NCBI GenBank assembly: GCA_015075275.1
Contig: JABTUU010000001.1
Coordinates: forward strand, 62,001 to 126,000
Length of the DNA stretch: 64,000 bases
Source of the DNA: Anaerolineales bacterium
GTDB taxonomy: Bacteria; Chloroflexota; Anaerolineae; Anaerolineales; Villigracilaceae
Direction of reading: 5' to 3'
The stretch's first letter is position 1. Every line of letters starts with the position of its first letter. The position numbers were made by a program, and so were the translations under genes. The notes under the pieces are model-generated. The model was given only the letters and a program-made list of their open reading frames with translations, ran no database searches and was not told where the DNA came from. Of the stretch, positions 43,383-52,852 are shown piece by piece.

Positions 43383-44573
43383 CTATGATTCTATTTCCAT
43401 GGAATATAAGACGGTTTCCATCTCCTGCGGCGTTAGTCCGCCGTGGTGTCCGTAGTATTGCATATTAAATGCGCCGGGTTCGCGCCACCAAACCGACTCG
43501 CGCCGATACGGTAAAACGACTAAATTTCCTACGCGGTCTAGAAAACGTTGTGAGATTTTTGAACCGAAGTATCCCGCGGCGATAAGAGCGCTGGTTTTGA
43601 CCGTGTCTGCTTTGCCCTTCAGCCGCTTGGCGAGGAATTCTTGCGCTTCATCAAGCAGGGCGTCTTGGACGTAGAGGAACATATCGCGCGGCGAGCCGGC
43701 CGGGACAAGCAACTTTCCTTGGCGATTGGTTTTCAAGAATTTCTCAAAACCTTCGAAGCCGGGCGCTTGATTTAAATAAACAGTCGTCTTTGGGTCCACT
43801 TCCGCCATGCCGTGATCGGCAGTCATCATAAAAAGGACGCGCTTCTTCCCTTTGAACATCCGCTGAAACGACCGATCCATTAAGGATAAGAAAGTTTCAA
43901 TTTCAGTTTCCACTTGCGGCGAGGCGGGACCGTATTGATGGCAGAGCGCGTCAATGTTGTCGTGGTAGAGATGGATATACGTCGGCGTTGTCGAACGTTC
44001 GATGACCGATGCGAGATCGGCGAAGCCTTCTGCGAGAAAATCGAATCCGACCAATTCCGCGCCAGCCATGATCGTCTTTGAGTAGATGGAGCGCGTAAGT
44101 TTATGCGCTCCGAAATAATATGGGTTCACGCCCATCTCTTTTAATTCAGGATAGAAAGCTCCGCGCGGAAAAACTGACGATGCGCGCACTCCCGCGCTTG
44201 TCAGGTCGGCGGGTCGCTTTGAACCGGCAAAGGCGAATGGAAGCGGCATGATGATCGCATCGGCTTCTGGCTCGTAATAGAACCATTCGTGTACGCCGCT
44301 TTCGCCGACGGTTAACCCGGTATGAATTGTGGTCACATGCGCGGCGGTGGTGGAAGGAAATTGCGAGACGATCTTTTCGATCTTGCCATGTTTTGCAAAA
44401 TATTGTAGAAACGGCGTAGATTGAAATCTCTCGAAGAAGCGCCAGCCGAAAGCGTCAATGAAAAACAATACGACGGCGTCATATTGTTTGGAGGCAAAGG
44501 CTTCTTTCACGCGGTTGGGAATTCCCGCAAAACCGCCTTTATCGTAGCGGGGTTTGGTGAATTCCGGATTCAT
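43383..44573 (-). CDS. Alkaline phosphatase superfamily phosphodiesterase / nucleotide pyrophosphatase-like
   Basis: A 396-residue protein of the PF01663 type. Metal ligands and nucleophile: Asp40 in FFIDAFGW, Thr75/76 in FPSTTAAHVTTIHTG, HxxxxD-like YHDNIDALCHQYG, MMTADHGMAEV and a final YGHHGG. It has no signal peptide, so it acts in the cytosol. It probably hydrolyses a phosphodiester or phosphonate; the substrate is unknown. The ATG at 44573 overlaps the stop of the upstream FAD-protein gene by four bases, so the two act from one mRNA. Confidence 0.82.
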   Translation of the reverse strand: MNPEFTKPRYDKGGFAGIPNRVKEAFASKQYDAVVLFFIDAFGWRFFERFQSTPFLQYFAKHGKIEKIVSQFPSTTAAHVTTIHTGLTVGESGVHEWFYYEPEADAIIMPLPFAFAGSKRPADLTSAGVRASSVFPRGAFYPELKEMGVNPYYFGAHKLTRSIYSKTIMAGAELVGFDFLAEGFADLASVIERSTTPTYIHLYHDNIDALCHQYGPASPQVETEIETFLSLMDRSFQRMFKGKKRVLFMMTADHGMAEVDPKTTVYLNQAPGFEGFEKFLKTNRQGKLLVPAGSPRDMFLYVQDALLDEAQEFLAKRLKGKADTVKTSALIAAGYFGSKISQRFLDRVGNLVVLPYRRESVWWREPGAFNMQYYGHHGGLTPQEMETVLYSMEIES

Positions 44574-45850
44574 GTTTTTTCCATCATGATCTTCGCCGCC
44601 CGTCGTCCGATTTCGACCGCAAAATTTGTGCCGCGATCCCAAGGATATACTTGACTCATTGAAGCGAAATATAAACCTTCGATCGGCGTTTGAATGGCGG
44701 GAATGTTCTTTGAGTGATTTATCAGCGGCACGGGCTGCGCATAATTTGTTTTATTCACCCATATTTTTTTCACCCAATCCGGTTCAAATTTAGGGTTTAT
44801 TCGTTTCAGCGCGGGGAGGAAGCGCTTTAATAATTCCTGATCGGTCAGCGAGAAATATTCATGCCCTAATTCTAGGTAATCGCCCGCGTATATAATATGA
44901 TCGCCGCCGAAATGTTCGGAAGAAACGAAATTTGTGTGTTCCACCAATGCGAGCATCGGGAAGCCAGCCTCTTTCGGCAGGCTGAACCAGTAATATCCCT
45001 GTTCGGATAATTGATGTTTGAGCGTTAACGTCATCACGACTGCGCCCATGGATTTTAATTCAAGCAATCCCTTCAAATAAATTTCCGGCAATTCGGGGCT
45101 CATCTTCGCTAATAGCGCTGGAGAGGAGGTGACTAAAACTTGATCGAACAATTCGCCGTCAACGTCTAGCTTCGCTGTCTGACTCCGTCGAATCGCTTCG
45201 ACTCGCGTTCCCAGCCGAATCTCCACGCCCATGACGCGCAGTTGTTCTGCGAACAAGTCGGAGAAGCGCTGAAAGCCGCCCTCGAATGTTCCGAGTCGCG
45301 TTGTCCGCGCTTTGATGCGCGCCCACATCCATGCCATATTGACGTCTCGATAGAATGGGCCGAATTTGCCAATCAATAACGGTTTCCACATCCTTTCGTA
45401 CACTTGCTTGCCCGCCCATTTCATCATCCACGCGTCAGCGGTGACTTGTTCCAGTGCGCGCCAGTTGTTCGTCATACGGAGGAATAGCCCTACGAACCCA
45501 AAGCGGATTTTATTGAGGCCGTATCCCAAGCCCGGAAAGCGAAGCGCGTTGAGAATTGAATCGAAAGGGTAGAACTTCCCGTCAAAATACATGACCGTCA
45601 GCGGGCGCGGAAAGATGACTTTGTCGCGTAAGCCTAATTCTTGGATAAGTCCCAGCATAGCGTCGTCCGATTGAAACCAATGATGGTAGAACTTTTCAAC
45701 CGACCAATCCCAATGCGGTTCTTTAAACCCCGCCGCCAATCCGCCGACATGATCTGCAGATTCAAGCAGAACGACGGTGTGTCCCGCTTTTTTTAAGTCA
45801 TATGCGGCGGCGAGTCCGCCGTATCCAGCGCCGATGATCGCAATTTTCAT
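44570..45850 (-). CDS. NAD(P)/FAD-dependent oxidoreductase, protoporphyrinogen/amine oxidase-like
   Basis: A 426-residue flavoprotein. The N-terminal dinucleotide motif is IIGAGYGGLAAAYDLKKAG with the acidic LLESADHVGG end; the C-terminus has the FAD-contact segment EGLYFASMSQVYPWDRGTNFAVEIGRRAA. It fits the NAD(P)-binding_8/amine oxidase group often linked to membrane lipid or glycan genes. The ATG at 45850 has GGGAGA upstream. Paired by overlap with the phosphodiesterase gene. Confidence 0.85.
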   Translation of the reverse strand: MKIAIIGAGYGGLAAAYDLKKAGHTVVLLESADHVGGLAAGFKEPHWDWSVEKFYHHWFQSDDAMLGLIQELGLRDKVIFPRPLTVMYFDGKFYPFDSILNALRFPGLGYGLNKIRFGFVGLFLRMTNNWRALEQVTADAWMMKWAGKQVYERMWKPLLIGKFGPFYRDVNMAWMWARIKARTTRLGTFEGGFQRFSDLFAEQLRVMGVEIRLGTRVEAIRRSQTAKLDVDGELFDQVLVTSSPALLAKMSPELPEIYLKGLLELKSMGAVVMTLTLKHQLSEQGYYWFSLPKEAGFPMLALVEHTNFVSSEHFGGDHIIYAGDYLELGHEYFSLTDQELLKRFLPALKRINPKFEPDWVKKIWVNKTNYAQPVPLINHSKNIPAIQTPIEGLYFASMSQVYPWDRGTNFAVEIGRRAAKIMMEKT

Positions 45851-45892
45851 TGATTCTCCCAATAGAAGCGACTGTCCTTTTTGAAGCGACGG

Positions 45893-46546
45893 TCATTTGT
45901 GATTACGTTTTTCAAGTTTTGCAGCGAGGGCTTTTAACCGGCTCCATTTTTGCCGTACGACGTAGATCATGGCGAGGGTTTGCAGCCAACGCGTTTCACA
46001 TACAGGGTTTATCGCCAGCTGTTCGAACACTTCCATTGCCCGATCGTCTGTGCGATGTGTTTTTGCGTACTCAGCCGCTAATTGAGCGAGGTACGTTTCG
46101 CGTTGTTTATGGATTTGCGCCTCTTCTGAAGCTTTTTGGCGCGCTTGCGTTACGTATGCGCGAACTTTCTTAATGGCTGTTTCCAACTCGTCGCCGGTGA
46201 ATGGTTTAACTAAATATTCTTGCACGCCAGCCGAGATCGCGGCTTGAAGCGTGTTCGTGTCTTTTTCCGCAGAAATAATAATGCAGCCTATTGTAGGATG
46301 CAGTTTGGCGATTTCACGATAAGCGGTTAGTCCATCCATGCCGGGCATGTTGACGTCGAGCAGAACGACGTCGGGACGATGTTCGTTTGCAAATTGAATT
46401 GCTTGTAAGCCGTTTGAGGCGATGGCGACTACTTCCACATCGTCAATTGTGGCAAGCATCAGCCGCGTATTACGGCGCGTTTCCTGGACGTCGTCGGCGA
46501 TCAATACCTTTAATCTTTCTCGGTTATGAAGATCTGGCTGCGCCAT
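45893..46546 (-). CDS. Response regulator, receiver plus helical C-terminus
   Basis: A 217-residue protein. The receiver has the acidic pair Asp18/Asp19, phosphoacceptor Asp64 in VLLDVNMPGMDG, Ser in IISAEK and Lys in LVKPF. The C-terminal half is helical (AYVTQARQKASEEAQIHKQRETYLAQLAAEYAK) and looks like a short helical-repeat or coiled-coil output without DNA-binding motif. AAGGA lies before the ATG. The 161-base gap upstream (46547-46707) holds no gene. Confidence 0.85.
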   Translation of the reverse strand: MAQPDLHNRERLKVLIADDVQETRRNTRLMLATIDDVEVVAIASNGLQAIQFANEHRPDVVLLDVNMPGMDGLTAYREIAKLHPTIGCIIISAEKDTNTLQAAISAGVQEYLVKPFTGDELETAIKKVRAYVTQARQKASEEAQIHKQRETYLAQLAAEYAKTHRTDDRAMEVFEQLAINPVCETRWLQTLAMIYVVRQKWSRLKALAAKLEKRNHK

Positions 46547-46707
46547 TTTCTATCCTTTTGATTAAACTGGTTGACACGGTTGTTTGCGAGAATTAATGCT
46601 TTCGTCGCTTGAAGAAGTTGCTCATTTTGATCCGTATCGGCACAATAAGATAAACATATTTTTATCGGGCAATTGAATTCAAGTATAACCCGGCGAAAGG
46701 ATTTGGC

Positions 46708-47715
46708 TTACGACGTCTCTGTTTCGGTTCGTAATGAATCGGTCCAGTGAATTCCCTCTCTTGCGAGGAAGTATGCGCCTAATAACGTGATGGGAAGCCA
46801 CAACGCGACATGCAGCGTGAGCGTGTAGCCGGCGGCTGTGGCTTGATCTACGCCATAGGCGGCGAGGACAGCGATGCCGGGCGCGTCGAACGTGCCGATA
46901 TAGCCCGGCGCGGAGGGGATGGTCGTCGCCAGATTCACAATGCCGTTCATCAACATTAGCGCGAAAAAAGATACTGTGAAGTTGAAGGCGTGCATTACGA
47001 ACCAATATTTACCCGTTTCCAGCAGCCAGATGATGACTGACGTGAGAAAGACCATTAACACATTCCATGGCGAACGAAGAGAGGCGAGGCCATCGAGGAA
47101 TTTATTCATCAGGCTGACGATGCGTTCATGTAATCGCTTTGGGGTAAAGCGAACAATGAACCATAACCCAATTTTTGCGGTCGTCTGCGGGAACATTGCC
47201 GCCGCAAGGAAAACGATCAATGCGCCGATGAAGACTCCCGTTCCGATCACCGCCGCTTGTTGAATGTTGCCGACGAAGCCCGAAGCGCTGGTCAGTTTTG
47301 CCAGCTCGGGCAGATTGACGAAGACAAATCCCAACATCACTACGCCGTCGAAGATGCGTTCGACGATGATGGTGGCGAGAGAGGCGGAAACTGATACGCC
47401 TTCTTTACGCTTAAGGATCACAGCGCGCAACACTTCGCCGGCGCGCGCGGGATAAATATTATTGCCCATGTAGCCGATAGTTGTGATAGGAAACATAGTT
47501 TTCGTGGAAATTGCCTTGATAGGTTTGAGCAGGTAGTGCCATCGCCATGCGCGCGCCCACACGCCCACGAAATATACCCCCACGCCGGGCGCCAACCACC
47601 AATAGTTTGCTTTTTGTACCGCGTTCCAGAAATCGGTTAATTGTAAGCCGCGCAAGGCGAGCCAGATGAAGAGAGCGCTGATGAACATGCCCAGCCAGAA
47701 ATGCCATTTTTTCAT
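46708..47715 (-). CDS. Flippase-like membrane protein, UPF0104 / lysylphosphatidylglycerol synthase TM family
   Basis: A 335-residue protein with about eight transmembrane helices (PF03706). Typical blocks are GVYFVGVWARAWRWHYLLKPI, GYMGNNIYPARAGEVLRAVILKRKEGVS and TTIPSAPGYIGTFDAPG. Members handle lipid-linked substrates or move lipids across the membrane; it lacks the cytosolic synthase domain of MprF, so a transport role is likelier. It is divergent from the cyclic-nucleotide-binding gene at 47802, both with leaderless-type promoters. Confidence 0.85.
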   Translation of the reverse strand: MKKWHFWLGMFISALFIWLALRGLQLTDFWNAVQKANYWWLAPGVGVYFVGVWARAWRWHYLLKPIKAISTKTMFPITTIGYMGNNIYPARAGEVLRAVILKRKEGVSVSASLATIIVERIFDGVVMLGFVFVNLPELAKLTSASGFVGNIQQAAVIGTGVFIGALIVFLAAAMFPQTTAKIGLWFIVRFTPKRLHERIVSLMNKFLDGLASLRSPWNVLMVFLTSVIIWLLETGKYWFVMHAFNFTVSFFALMLMNGIVNLATTIPSAPGYIGTFDAPGIAVLAAYGVDQATAAGYTLTLHVALWLPITLLGAYFLAREGIHWTDSLRTETETS

Positions 47716-47721
47716 ATGCAG

Positions 47722-47727
47722 ATTCTA
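47722..47727 (-). promoter_or_regulatory. -10 box (TAGAAT), leaderless start of UPF0104 gene
   Basis: On the minus strand the box ends six bases before the ATG at 47715. Confidence 0.55.
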
Positions 47728-47789
47728 TCATGAGGACGGAAAGCGAAAAGTCGAGGCGGGGTCGAGAGGCTATCTTCCGTGAAATTTGA

Positions 47790-47795
47790 TAGAAT
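47790..47795 (+). promoter_or_regulatory. -10 box (TAGAAT), leaderless start of cNMP-binding gene
   Basis: Ends six bases before the ATG at 47802; the same hexamer and spacing serve the divergent gene. Confidence 0.55.
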
Positions 47796-47801
47796 AAAAC
47801 C

Positions 47802-49517
47802 ATGTTGATCGAGATTTCCGAACGCGTCGCCTTCTTGAGGAAGATCCACCTTTTCTACGGGTTGGACGATGAAGCGCTTACGCGTTTAGCGCAGGAAGTG
47901 GAGGAACTTTCTGTTCCGCAAGGGGAGGTGATCGTCAAACAAGATAGTCCAGCCGACCAGTTTTATATGATTTATAACGGGCATGTGCGCATTGCCCGTA
48001 AGCAGGATGGGAAAGAAGTGCAGCTTGTACAACTGGTTAAAGATGATTATTTTGGAGAAATGGCGTTAGTTTCTAATCGCCGGCGCTCTGCTACGGCAAC
48101 CGCTTTAAAAGATACTTCTTTATTAATTCTATCGCGCGATGATTTTAGACGGCTGTTTCGCGAACGCCGCGACCTTAGTTATAACCTAGCGGTGGCGTTG
48201 CAAAGCCGCCGTTTAGCGCAACAACTTCGCTTCAAATGGTTGAGAGCCGACGAAGTGGTCTATTTTCTAGCGCGCAAGCATTGGATTGCGCTGTTTCCGA
48301 AGATTCTCATTCCGTTTATGAGCTTGTTTGTGTCCGCTGGTTTTGGCTTTGCCTACTTCAAAGTAATGCCTCACTTTATTGTAGCGTTTGCTGCGGTAGG
48401 GTTGACGCTCGCGGCGCTGGGTTGGTTGGGTTGGATCATTCTGGATTGGGGCAACGATTATTACGTCGTTACAAATCGGCGCGTGGTCTGGCTGGAAAAA
48501 GTAATTGGCATTTACGATAGCCGTCAGGAATCGCCGCTCCACATGATCGTTTCTGTTGGAGTGGAAATGAGTCAGTTGGGACGGATTCTCGATTACGGTA
48601 ATGTGATTGTTCGCACGTACGTTGGCAGGTTAGATTTTGCAGCTGTTAATCATCCGCAACAAGCCGCAAAAATGGTGAACGAATATTGGGATAGAACCAA
48701 ACAAGCGGCTGTGGCGACCGAAAAAACGGCGATGAAAAACGCAATCCGTTCGCGGCTGGGATTAGAAACTGTCTCCGAACTTGAACCCGAGTCTGAATCT
48801 GTCGCCGCTGCGAGACCAATTCCCAAGCCTAAAGGCAGGGCGATCTTGAAAATACTCGGCGCGAACACCTTGAAAATGCGTTACGAAACGGATGAAGGCA
48901 TCGTCTATCGTAAGCATTGGATGGCATTGTTCTTAAGTGCGTGGATCTCAGCGTTAGGAACGCTTGTTTTTCTAGGCTTCTTCTTTTCTCGTTTATATCA
49001 GTTATATTTCGATCCGGAGCGTTCTTTGTTCTTTAAGACTGGCGCTCGCGTAGACGCGATCGCGCTTCTGTGCTTAGGCGGAATGGTATTATTTTTCGGC
49101 GGTTTCCTGTTTCGTTTTCTAGACTGGAGCAATGATAAATTTGAAATCACCGATAACCAGATTATAGACATAGATCGCAAGCCTCTTGGCACAGAGACGC
49201 GCAACGCCGCTCAACTTGAAGATATTTTAGGCACAAAATACGAACGTAAGGGCTTGTTGGGCAACCTCTTCAATTATGGTTATGTATATATTACCGTGGG
49301 CGGAAGCAAGCTGATATTTGAGGATGTGAGAGATCCAGCCGGCGTTCAAGCGGATATTAATCGCCGTCGCGAAGCGCGCGTGGCGAAGAAAACTCAGGCG
49401 GCGGTGGCGATCGAACGCGAACGTATGGCTGATTGGCTGGTCGCATATCACAGAAACGCCGAAGAATTTCGAGCGGCGGAAGAGGAAAAGAGGAATCATA
49501 CGAATGACGCTGCGTAA
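47802..49517 (+). CDS. Cyclic nucleotide-binding domain protein with tandem membrane PH-like modules
   Basis: A 571-residue protein. Residues ~10-130 form a cNMP-binding domain (VIVKQDSPADQFYMIYNGHVRI, phosphate cassette-like YFGEMALVSNRRRSATATA). Two modules follow, each a pair of transmembrane helices plus a PH-like (bPH2) domain: DWGNDYYVVTNRRVVWLEKVIG and, later, DWSNDKFEITDNQIIDIDRKPLG, each followed by a region ending near an NLFNYGYVYI- or DYGNVIVRTY-type strand. It may tie a cyclic nucleotide signal to the membrane. No HTH is present, so it is not a CRP-type regulator. Confidence 0.82.
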   Translation: MLIEISERVAFLRKIHLFYGLDDEALTRLAQEVEELSVPQGEVIVKQDSPADQFYMIYNGHVRIARKQDGKEVQLVQLVKDDYFGEMALVSNRRRSATATALKDTSLLILSRDDFRRLFRERRDLSYNLAVALQSRRLAQQLRFKWLRADEVVYFLARKHWIALFPKILIPFMSLFVSAGFGFAYFKVMPHFIVAFAAVGLTLAALGWLGWIILDWGNDYYVVTNRRVVWLEKVIGIYDSRQESPLHMIVSVGVEMSQLGRILDYGNVIVRTYVGRLDFAAVNHPQQAAKMVNEYWDRTKQAAVATEKTAMKNAIRSRLGLETVSELEPESESVAAARPIPKPKGRAILKILGANTLKMRYETDEGIVYRKHWMALFLSAWISALGTLVFLGFFFSRLYQLYFDPERSLFFKTGARVDAIALLCLGGMVLFFGGFLFRFLDWSNDKFEITDNQIIDIDRKPLGTETRNAAQLEDILGTKYERKGLLGNLFNYGYVYITVGGSKLIFEDVRDPAGVQADINRRREARVAKKTQAAVAIERERMADWLVAYHRNAEEFRAAEEEKRNHTNDAA

Positions 49518-50031
49518 TATTATTACTTTGCCCGACCCTGCGCTGAAGCGCAAAGCTCGCGCGGTCACAAAATTTGACGGGTCGCTTCGCGCGTTAATTG
49601 ATGATATGGTGGAAACCATGCGCGACGCGCCGGGTGTTGGTCTTGCAGCGCCGCAGATCGGGCTGTCGGAACGAATCGCCGTGATTGAATATTTTGAAAA
49701 GGAAGAGGATGAGGAAAAAGAAGACGCGCTGAAGAAAGTATGGGCGGTGATCAACCCTGAAATTATTAAAGCCTCGCCGGAAATGGTCGTCGGCGTGGAA
49801 GGTTGTCTCTCGATCCCCGGCTTGCTCGGAGAGGTGGAACGTCACGTCGAAATTCAGGTTAAGGCGTTGAATCGTTATGGTAAGCCGGTGCGCATCAAAG
49901 CTGCGGGCTGGCTGGCGCGCATCTTCCAACATGAGATTGATCATCTGAACGGCGTCTTGTTCACCGAACGCGCTATCCGCGTTTGGCAACCGCAAGAAGA
50001 GACCGCCGTAGACGCGGAGCAGGAAGCCTGA
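49504..50031 (+). CDS. def: Peptide deformylase
   Basis: A 175-residue metalloenzyme that removes the N-formyl group from new proteins. Motif 1 GVGLAAPQIG (residues 44-53), motif 2 EGCLSIPG with metal Cys101, motif 3 QHEIDHLNG with His143, Glu144 and His147 are all intact. An acidic insertion (EKEEDEEKED, residues 65-74) lies between motifs 1 and 2. The start overlaps the preceding gene by 14 bases; recF follows after 12 bases. Confidence 0.95.
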   Translation: MTLRNIITLPDPALKRKARAVTKFDGSLRALIDDMVETMRDAPGVGLAAPQIGLSERIAVIEYFEKEEDEEKEDALKKVWAVINPEIIKASPEMVVGVEGCLSIPGLLGEVERHVEIQVKALNRYGKPVRIKAAGWLARIFQHEIDHLNGVLFTERAIRVWQPQEETAVDAEQEA

Positions 50032-50043
50032 GCGCTGTTTCCC

Positions 50044-51291
50044 ATGCAACTTCGTCGTCTCTCGCTTACTAACTTTCGTAAATTCACGCGGCTCGATTTG
50101 GATCTTCCTGCGCGCGTTGTTTTGCTCACAGGCGCAAACGCGCAAGGCAAAACAACTATCCTTGAAGCGATTTATTTCCTTGCAGCGCTCGTCTCGTTTC
50201 ATGCTAACGTTGACCGACAACTGATTAACTTTTCCGAAGCCGACAAGAAGGATGAACCCGCTGTCGCGCGACTCGTCGCGGATTATCAACGCGGCGCGCG
50301 AACGCATCGGATTGAAGTGCGATTGATCCTTGAACCGGTTGGAGTGTTGAATAGCCAGCGTTTACGCAAAGAAATTCTGCTTGATAGCGTGAAGAAACCA
50401 GTTAGCGAGGCGATCGGACATTTCAACGCGGTGGTCTTTGCGCCGCAAATGTCGCAGATCATAGAAGGCGCGCCGGAAGCTCGCCGTCGTTACCTAAACC
50501 TTGCATTGGCGCGTTCTACGCCTGCGTATGCGCGCGTTCTCAACGAGTACAGCCAGGCGCTCACGCAACGAAACGCTTTGCTCAAAACGTTGAGCGAAAG
50601 CGGCGGAAACCGCGACCAGCTTGAAGTTTGGGATGACGCGTTGACTCGACTTGGTTCGCAGATCATCTTATGGCGTATTGAAGCCGTCCAGCAAATTCAA
50701 AAACTCGCTTCGCGCGCTCATTTTGAGTTGACGCATGAAGCGGAGACGTTGCGCCTTTCTTACCAACCTGCATACGATCCGCTTCTACAGACGGGTGGAC
50801 AGTTGGGCTTGAAACTGGATACGGTCGTTGATCGTTCGGGTTTGGCGTTAGATGAGATCGAAGCGGGATTTCGCAAGCGATTGCGCGCGTTGCGCGGCGA
50901 GGAGATCGCGCGCGGCGTAACGACTATCGGCCCGCATCGCGACGAACTGCGCTTTTTTGCTAATGCAGTTGATCTCGGCGATTACGGCTCGCGTGGACAG
51001 ATCCGCACGACGCTGCTGGCGCTCAAACTCGCCGAGGCGCATTGGATGAAAGCGCGCACGGGCGAATGGCCCGTCATCTTGCTCGATGAAGCGATGGCAG
51101 AGTTGGATTTGCAGCGTCGCGCCGATTTATTGAAGTATGTTGACGAAGGTGAGCAGGCATTATATACCGCTGCCGATTTGAATTTATTTGCGCCTGACTT
51201 CATCGAAAAGGCGGAAGTTTTGAGCGTGGACAATGGGCGGGTGGAGAACATCTCTGCGAGGAGGGCGACGCCTGAAGGAGCGGTCTCGTAG
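50044..51291 (+). CDS. recF: DNA replication/repair protein RecF
   Basis: A 415-residue SMC-like ATPase that helps load RecA at gapped DNA. Walker A GANAQGKT at residues 30-37, signature region TTIGPHRDEL near 300, and Walker B VILLDEAMAELD near 345. The N-terminal RRLSLTNFRKF start is typical. It sits after def rather than in the usual dnaA-dnaN-recF cluster. Confidence 0.93.
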   Translation: MQLRRLSLTNFRKFTRLDLDLPARVVLLTGANAQGKTTILEAIYFLAALVSFHANVDRQLINFSEADKKDEPAVARLVADYQRGARTHRIEVRLILEPVGVLNSQRLRKEILLDSVKKPVSEAIGHFNAVVFAPQMSQIIEGAPEARRRYLNLALARSTPAYARVLNEYSQALTQRNALLKTLSESGGNRDQLEVWDDALTRLGSQIILWRIEAVQQIQKLASRAHFELTHEAETLRLSYQPAYDPLLQTGGQLGLKLDTVVDRSGLALDEIEAGFRKRLRALRGEEIARGVTTIGPHRDELRFFANAVDLGDYGSRGQIRTTLLALKLAEAHWMKARTGEWPVILLDEAMAELDLQRRADLLKYVDEGEQALYTAADLNLFAPDFIEKAEVLSVDNGRVENISARRATPEGAVS

Positions 51292-51329
51292 CGTTTAAGA
51301 GACGCCTTGCCTCCTCGAGATTTGCGACG

Positions 51330-52106
51330 ATGATTATGCCGATCTCCGACTCTTTTATCCAATCCATAATCGAACAAGTCGATTCGCCTACCGTGGTCGG
51401 CGTGAGCGTGGCAGGCAGCTACGCGCGCGGGCAAGAAGCGAAATACAGCGATGTAGATTTCAATATCTTCGTGAGTCAACTTCCTGAATTTGAACAGTAT
51501 GCATTGAAGTGGATGGACGACAGACTTGTCAGCCTGAAGTATGTGTCGCTTGAAAATGACCGTTCGGCATTGAGCAATCCGCGGCGTGCGATTTGGGTAA
51601 CGCCGAATTTAATCGGAATGAAGATTGTCTTGGATAAAGACGGGGCGTTGGCTGACTTGCAGAAAGCGGCGCGAGAGTTTGACTTTGCTTCGCTTCAGCC
51701 AGCGGCGGATGAGTTTGCGGCGGAAACAATGATGAGATGCGCGGAAGAAGCGCATAAAATCTTGAACGGTCTTATGCGCGGACGCGAATCGGCAGTGTTA
51801 TACGCGACATGGGGGTTGGTCGGCGATATGCTTGAAGCGGCGGCGGTTCAAAGAGGCGTTATGATCGTCAGTGAAAACCACTATTTCGATTTGATTCAAG
51901 AGGCGGTAGGGCGCGATACGAAGTGGGTGAGCGCGTTCCGCAAAGCGTGGGGACTTGACCTGAACGCATCGCAATATCAATCGCGCGGCGCCGCGGCATT
52001 GACGTTGTATCGTTTGACCGCGGCGATGTTCAACGATCTTATCCCCGATAAATATCGGGATGTGGTAAACAATACGTTGCGGCTGATCAAGGAGGCTGGT
52101 TATTAA
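51330..52106 (+). CDS. Nucleotidyltransferase-domain protein
   Basis: A 258-residue protein with an N-terminal Pol-beta-type nucleotidyltransferase fold: VAGSYARG (Gly29, Ser30) and the metal pair Asp41/Asp43 in YSDVDFNIFV. The C-terminal ~130 residues are helical, as in aminoglycoside adenylyltransferase- or LinB-like enzymes (AEEAHKILNGLMRGRESAVLYATWGLV). The substrate is unknown. Two ATGs six bases apart are possible starts. Its stop overlaps the nth start by one base. Confidence 0.75.
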   Translation: MIMPISDSFIQSIIEQVDSPTVVGVSVAGSYARGQEAKYSDVDFNIFVSQLPEFEQYALKWMDDRLVSLKYVSLENDRSALSNPRRAIWVTPNLIGMKIVLDKDGALADLQKAAREFDFASLQPAADEFAAETMMRCAEEAHKILNGLMRGRESAVLYATWGLVGDMLEAAAVQRGVMIVSENHYFDLIQEAVGRDTKWVSAFRKAWGLDLNASQYQSRGAAALTLYRLTAAMFNDLIPDKYRDVVNNTLRLIKEAGY

Positions 52107-52795
52107 TGGATGAATCTGTGTGGAGGCTGGCGCGCCGCGCGGTTGCGATCCATGAAAAATTAATCGAATTCTACGGCGAACCGATTTGGCGTGATCCGAT
52201 GCCGCCAGTGCACGAGTTGGTTTGCACCATCTTATCGCAGAACACGAACGATAAGAATCGCGACTACGCGTTCAATTTATTGCGCGATAAATTTCCAACG
52301 TGGGAAGAAGTGCGCGATGCGAAAATAGAAGAGGTGATCGAGGCGATTCGTCCCGCAGGATTGGCGAATCAAAAGGGTCCGCGCATTCAGCAGGTGTTGA
52401 AAGCCATCACCGAGGAACGCGGCGCTCTTGATCTTTCTTTTCTCAAAGAGATGACCGTGGACGACGCGCGGGATTGGCTGACGAAATTCAACGGCGTGGG
52501 ACCGAAGACCGCCGCCATCGTGTTATGTTTCTCGTTAGGTATGCCCGCCTTCCCCGTAGATACGCACGTCTACCGCGTGACGGGACGCATCGGACTCCGC
52601 CCCGAGAAGATGACCGTTGAGCAGGCGCATCCGCATTTGGAATCTTTGTTCCCGCCCGAAACGTACTACGCCGCCCACTTGAATATCATCCGTCTCGGAC
52701 GCGAGATCTGCACTGCGCGGAGGGCGATGTGTGAGAAATGTCCGATCGTGAAGTTGTGTGATTATGGGAGAAAGAGATTAGAGAGTGGAGAATAG
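52106..52795 (+). CDS. nth: Endonuclease III-like DNA glycosylase
   Basis: A 229-residue base-excision repair enzyme. The HhH motif FNGVGPKTAAIVL carries the catalytic Lys134, followed by Asp152 in FPVDTHV. The [4Fe-4S] motif is complete with Cys202, 209, 212 and 218 (C-x6-C-x2-C-x5-C). It cuts oxidised pyrimidines and abasic sites. Close to E. coli Nth (211 residues) in length. The start overlaps the previous stop by one base. Confidence 0.92.
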   Translation: MDESVWRLARRAVAIHEKLIEFYGEPIWRDPMPPVHELVCTILSQNTNDKNRDYAFNLLRDKFPTWEEVRDAKIEEVIEAIRPAGLANQKGPRIQQVLKAITEERGALDLSFLKEMTVDDARDWLTKFNGVGPKTAAIVLCFSLGMPAFPVDTHVYRVTGRIGLRPEKMTVEQAHPHLESLFPPETYYAAHLNIIRLGREICTARRAMCEKCPIVKLCDYGRKRLESGE

Positions 52796-52852
52796 AGAAT
52801 AGTTCTTGAATCACTTTCTACTTATCTACTCTCTATTCATCTATTTTCTTAC
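52783..52852. repeat. GA/CT-rich inverted repeat between convergent genes, likely terminator
   Basis: A purine arm (AGAGAGTGGAGAATAGAGAATAG) faces a pyrimidine arm (CTACTCTCTATTCATCTATTTTC), able to form a long imperfect hairpin that could end transcription of both nth and the MazG-like gene. Confidence 0.6.
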
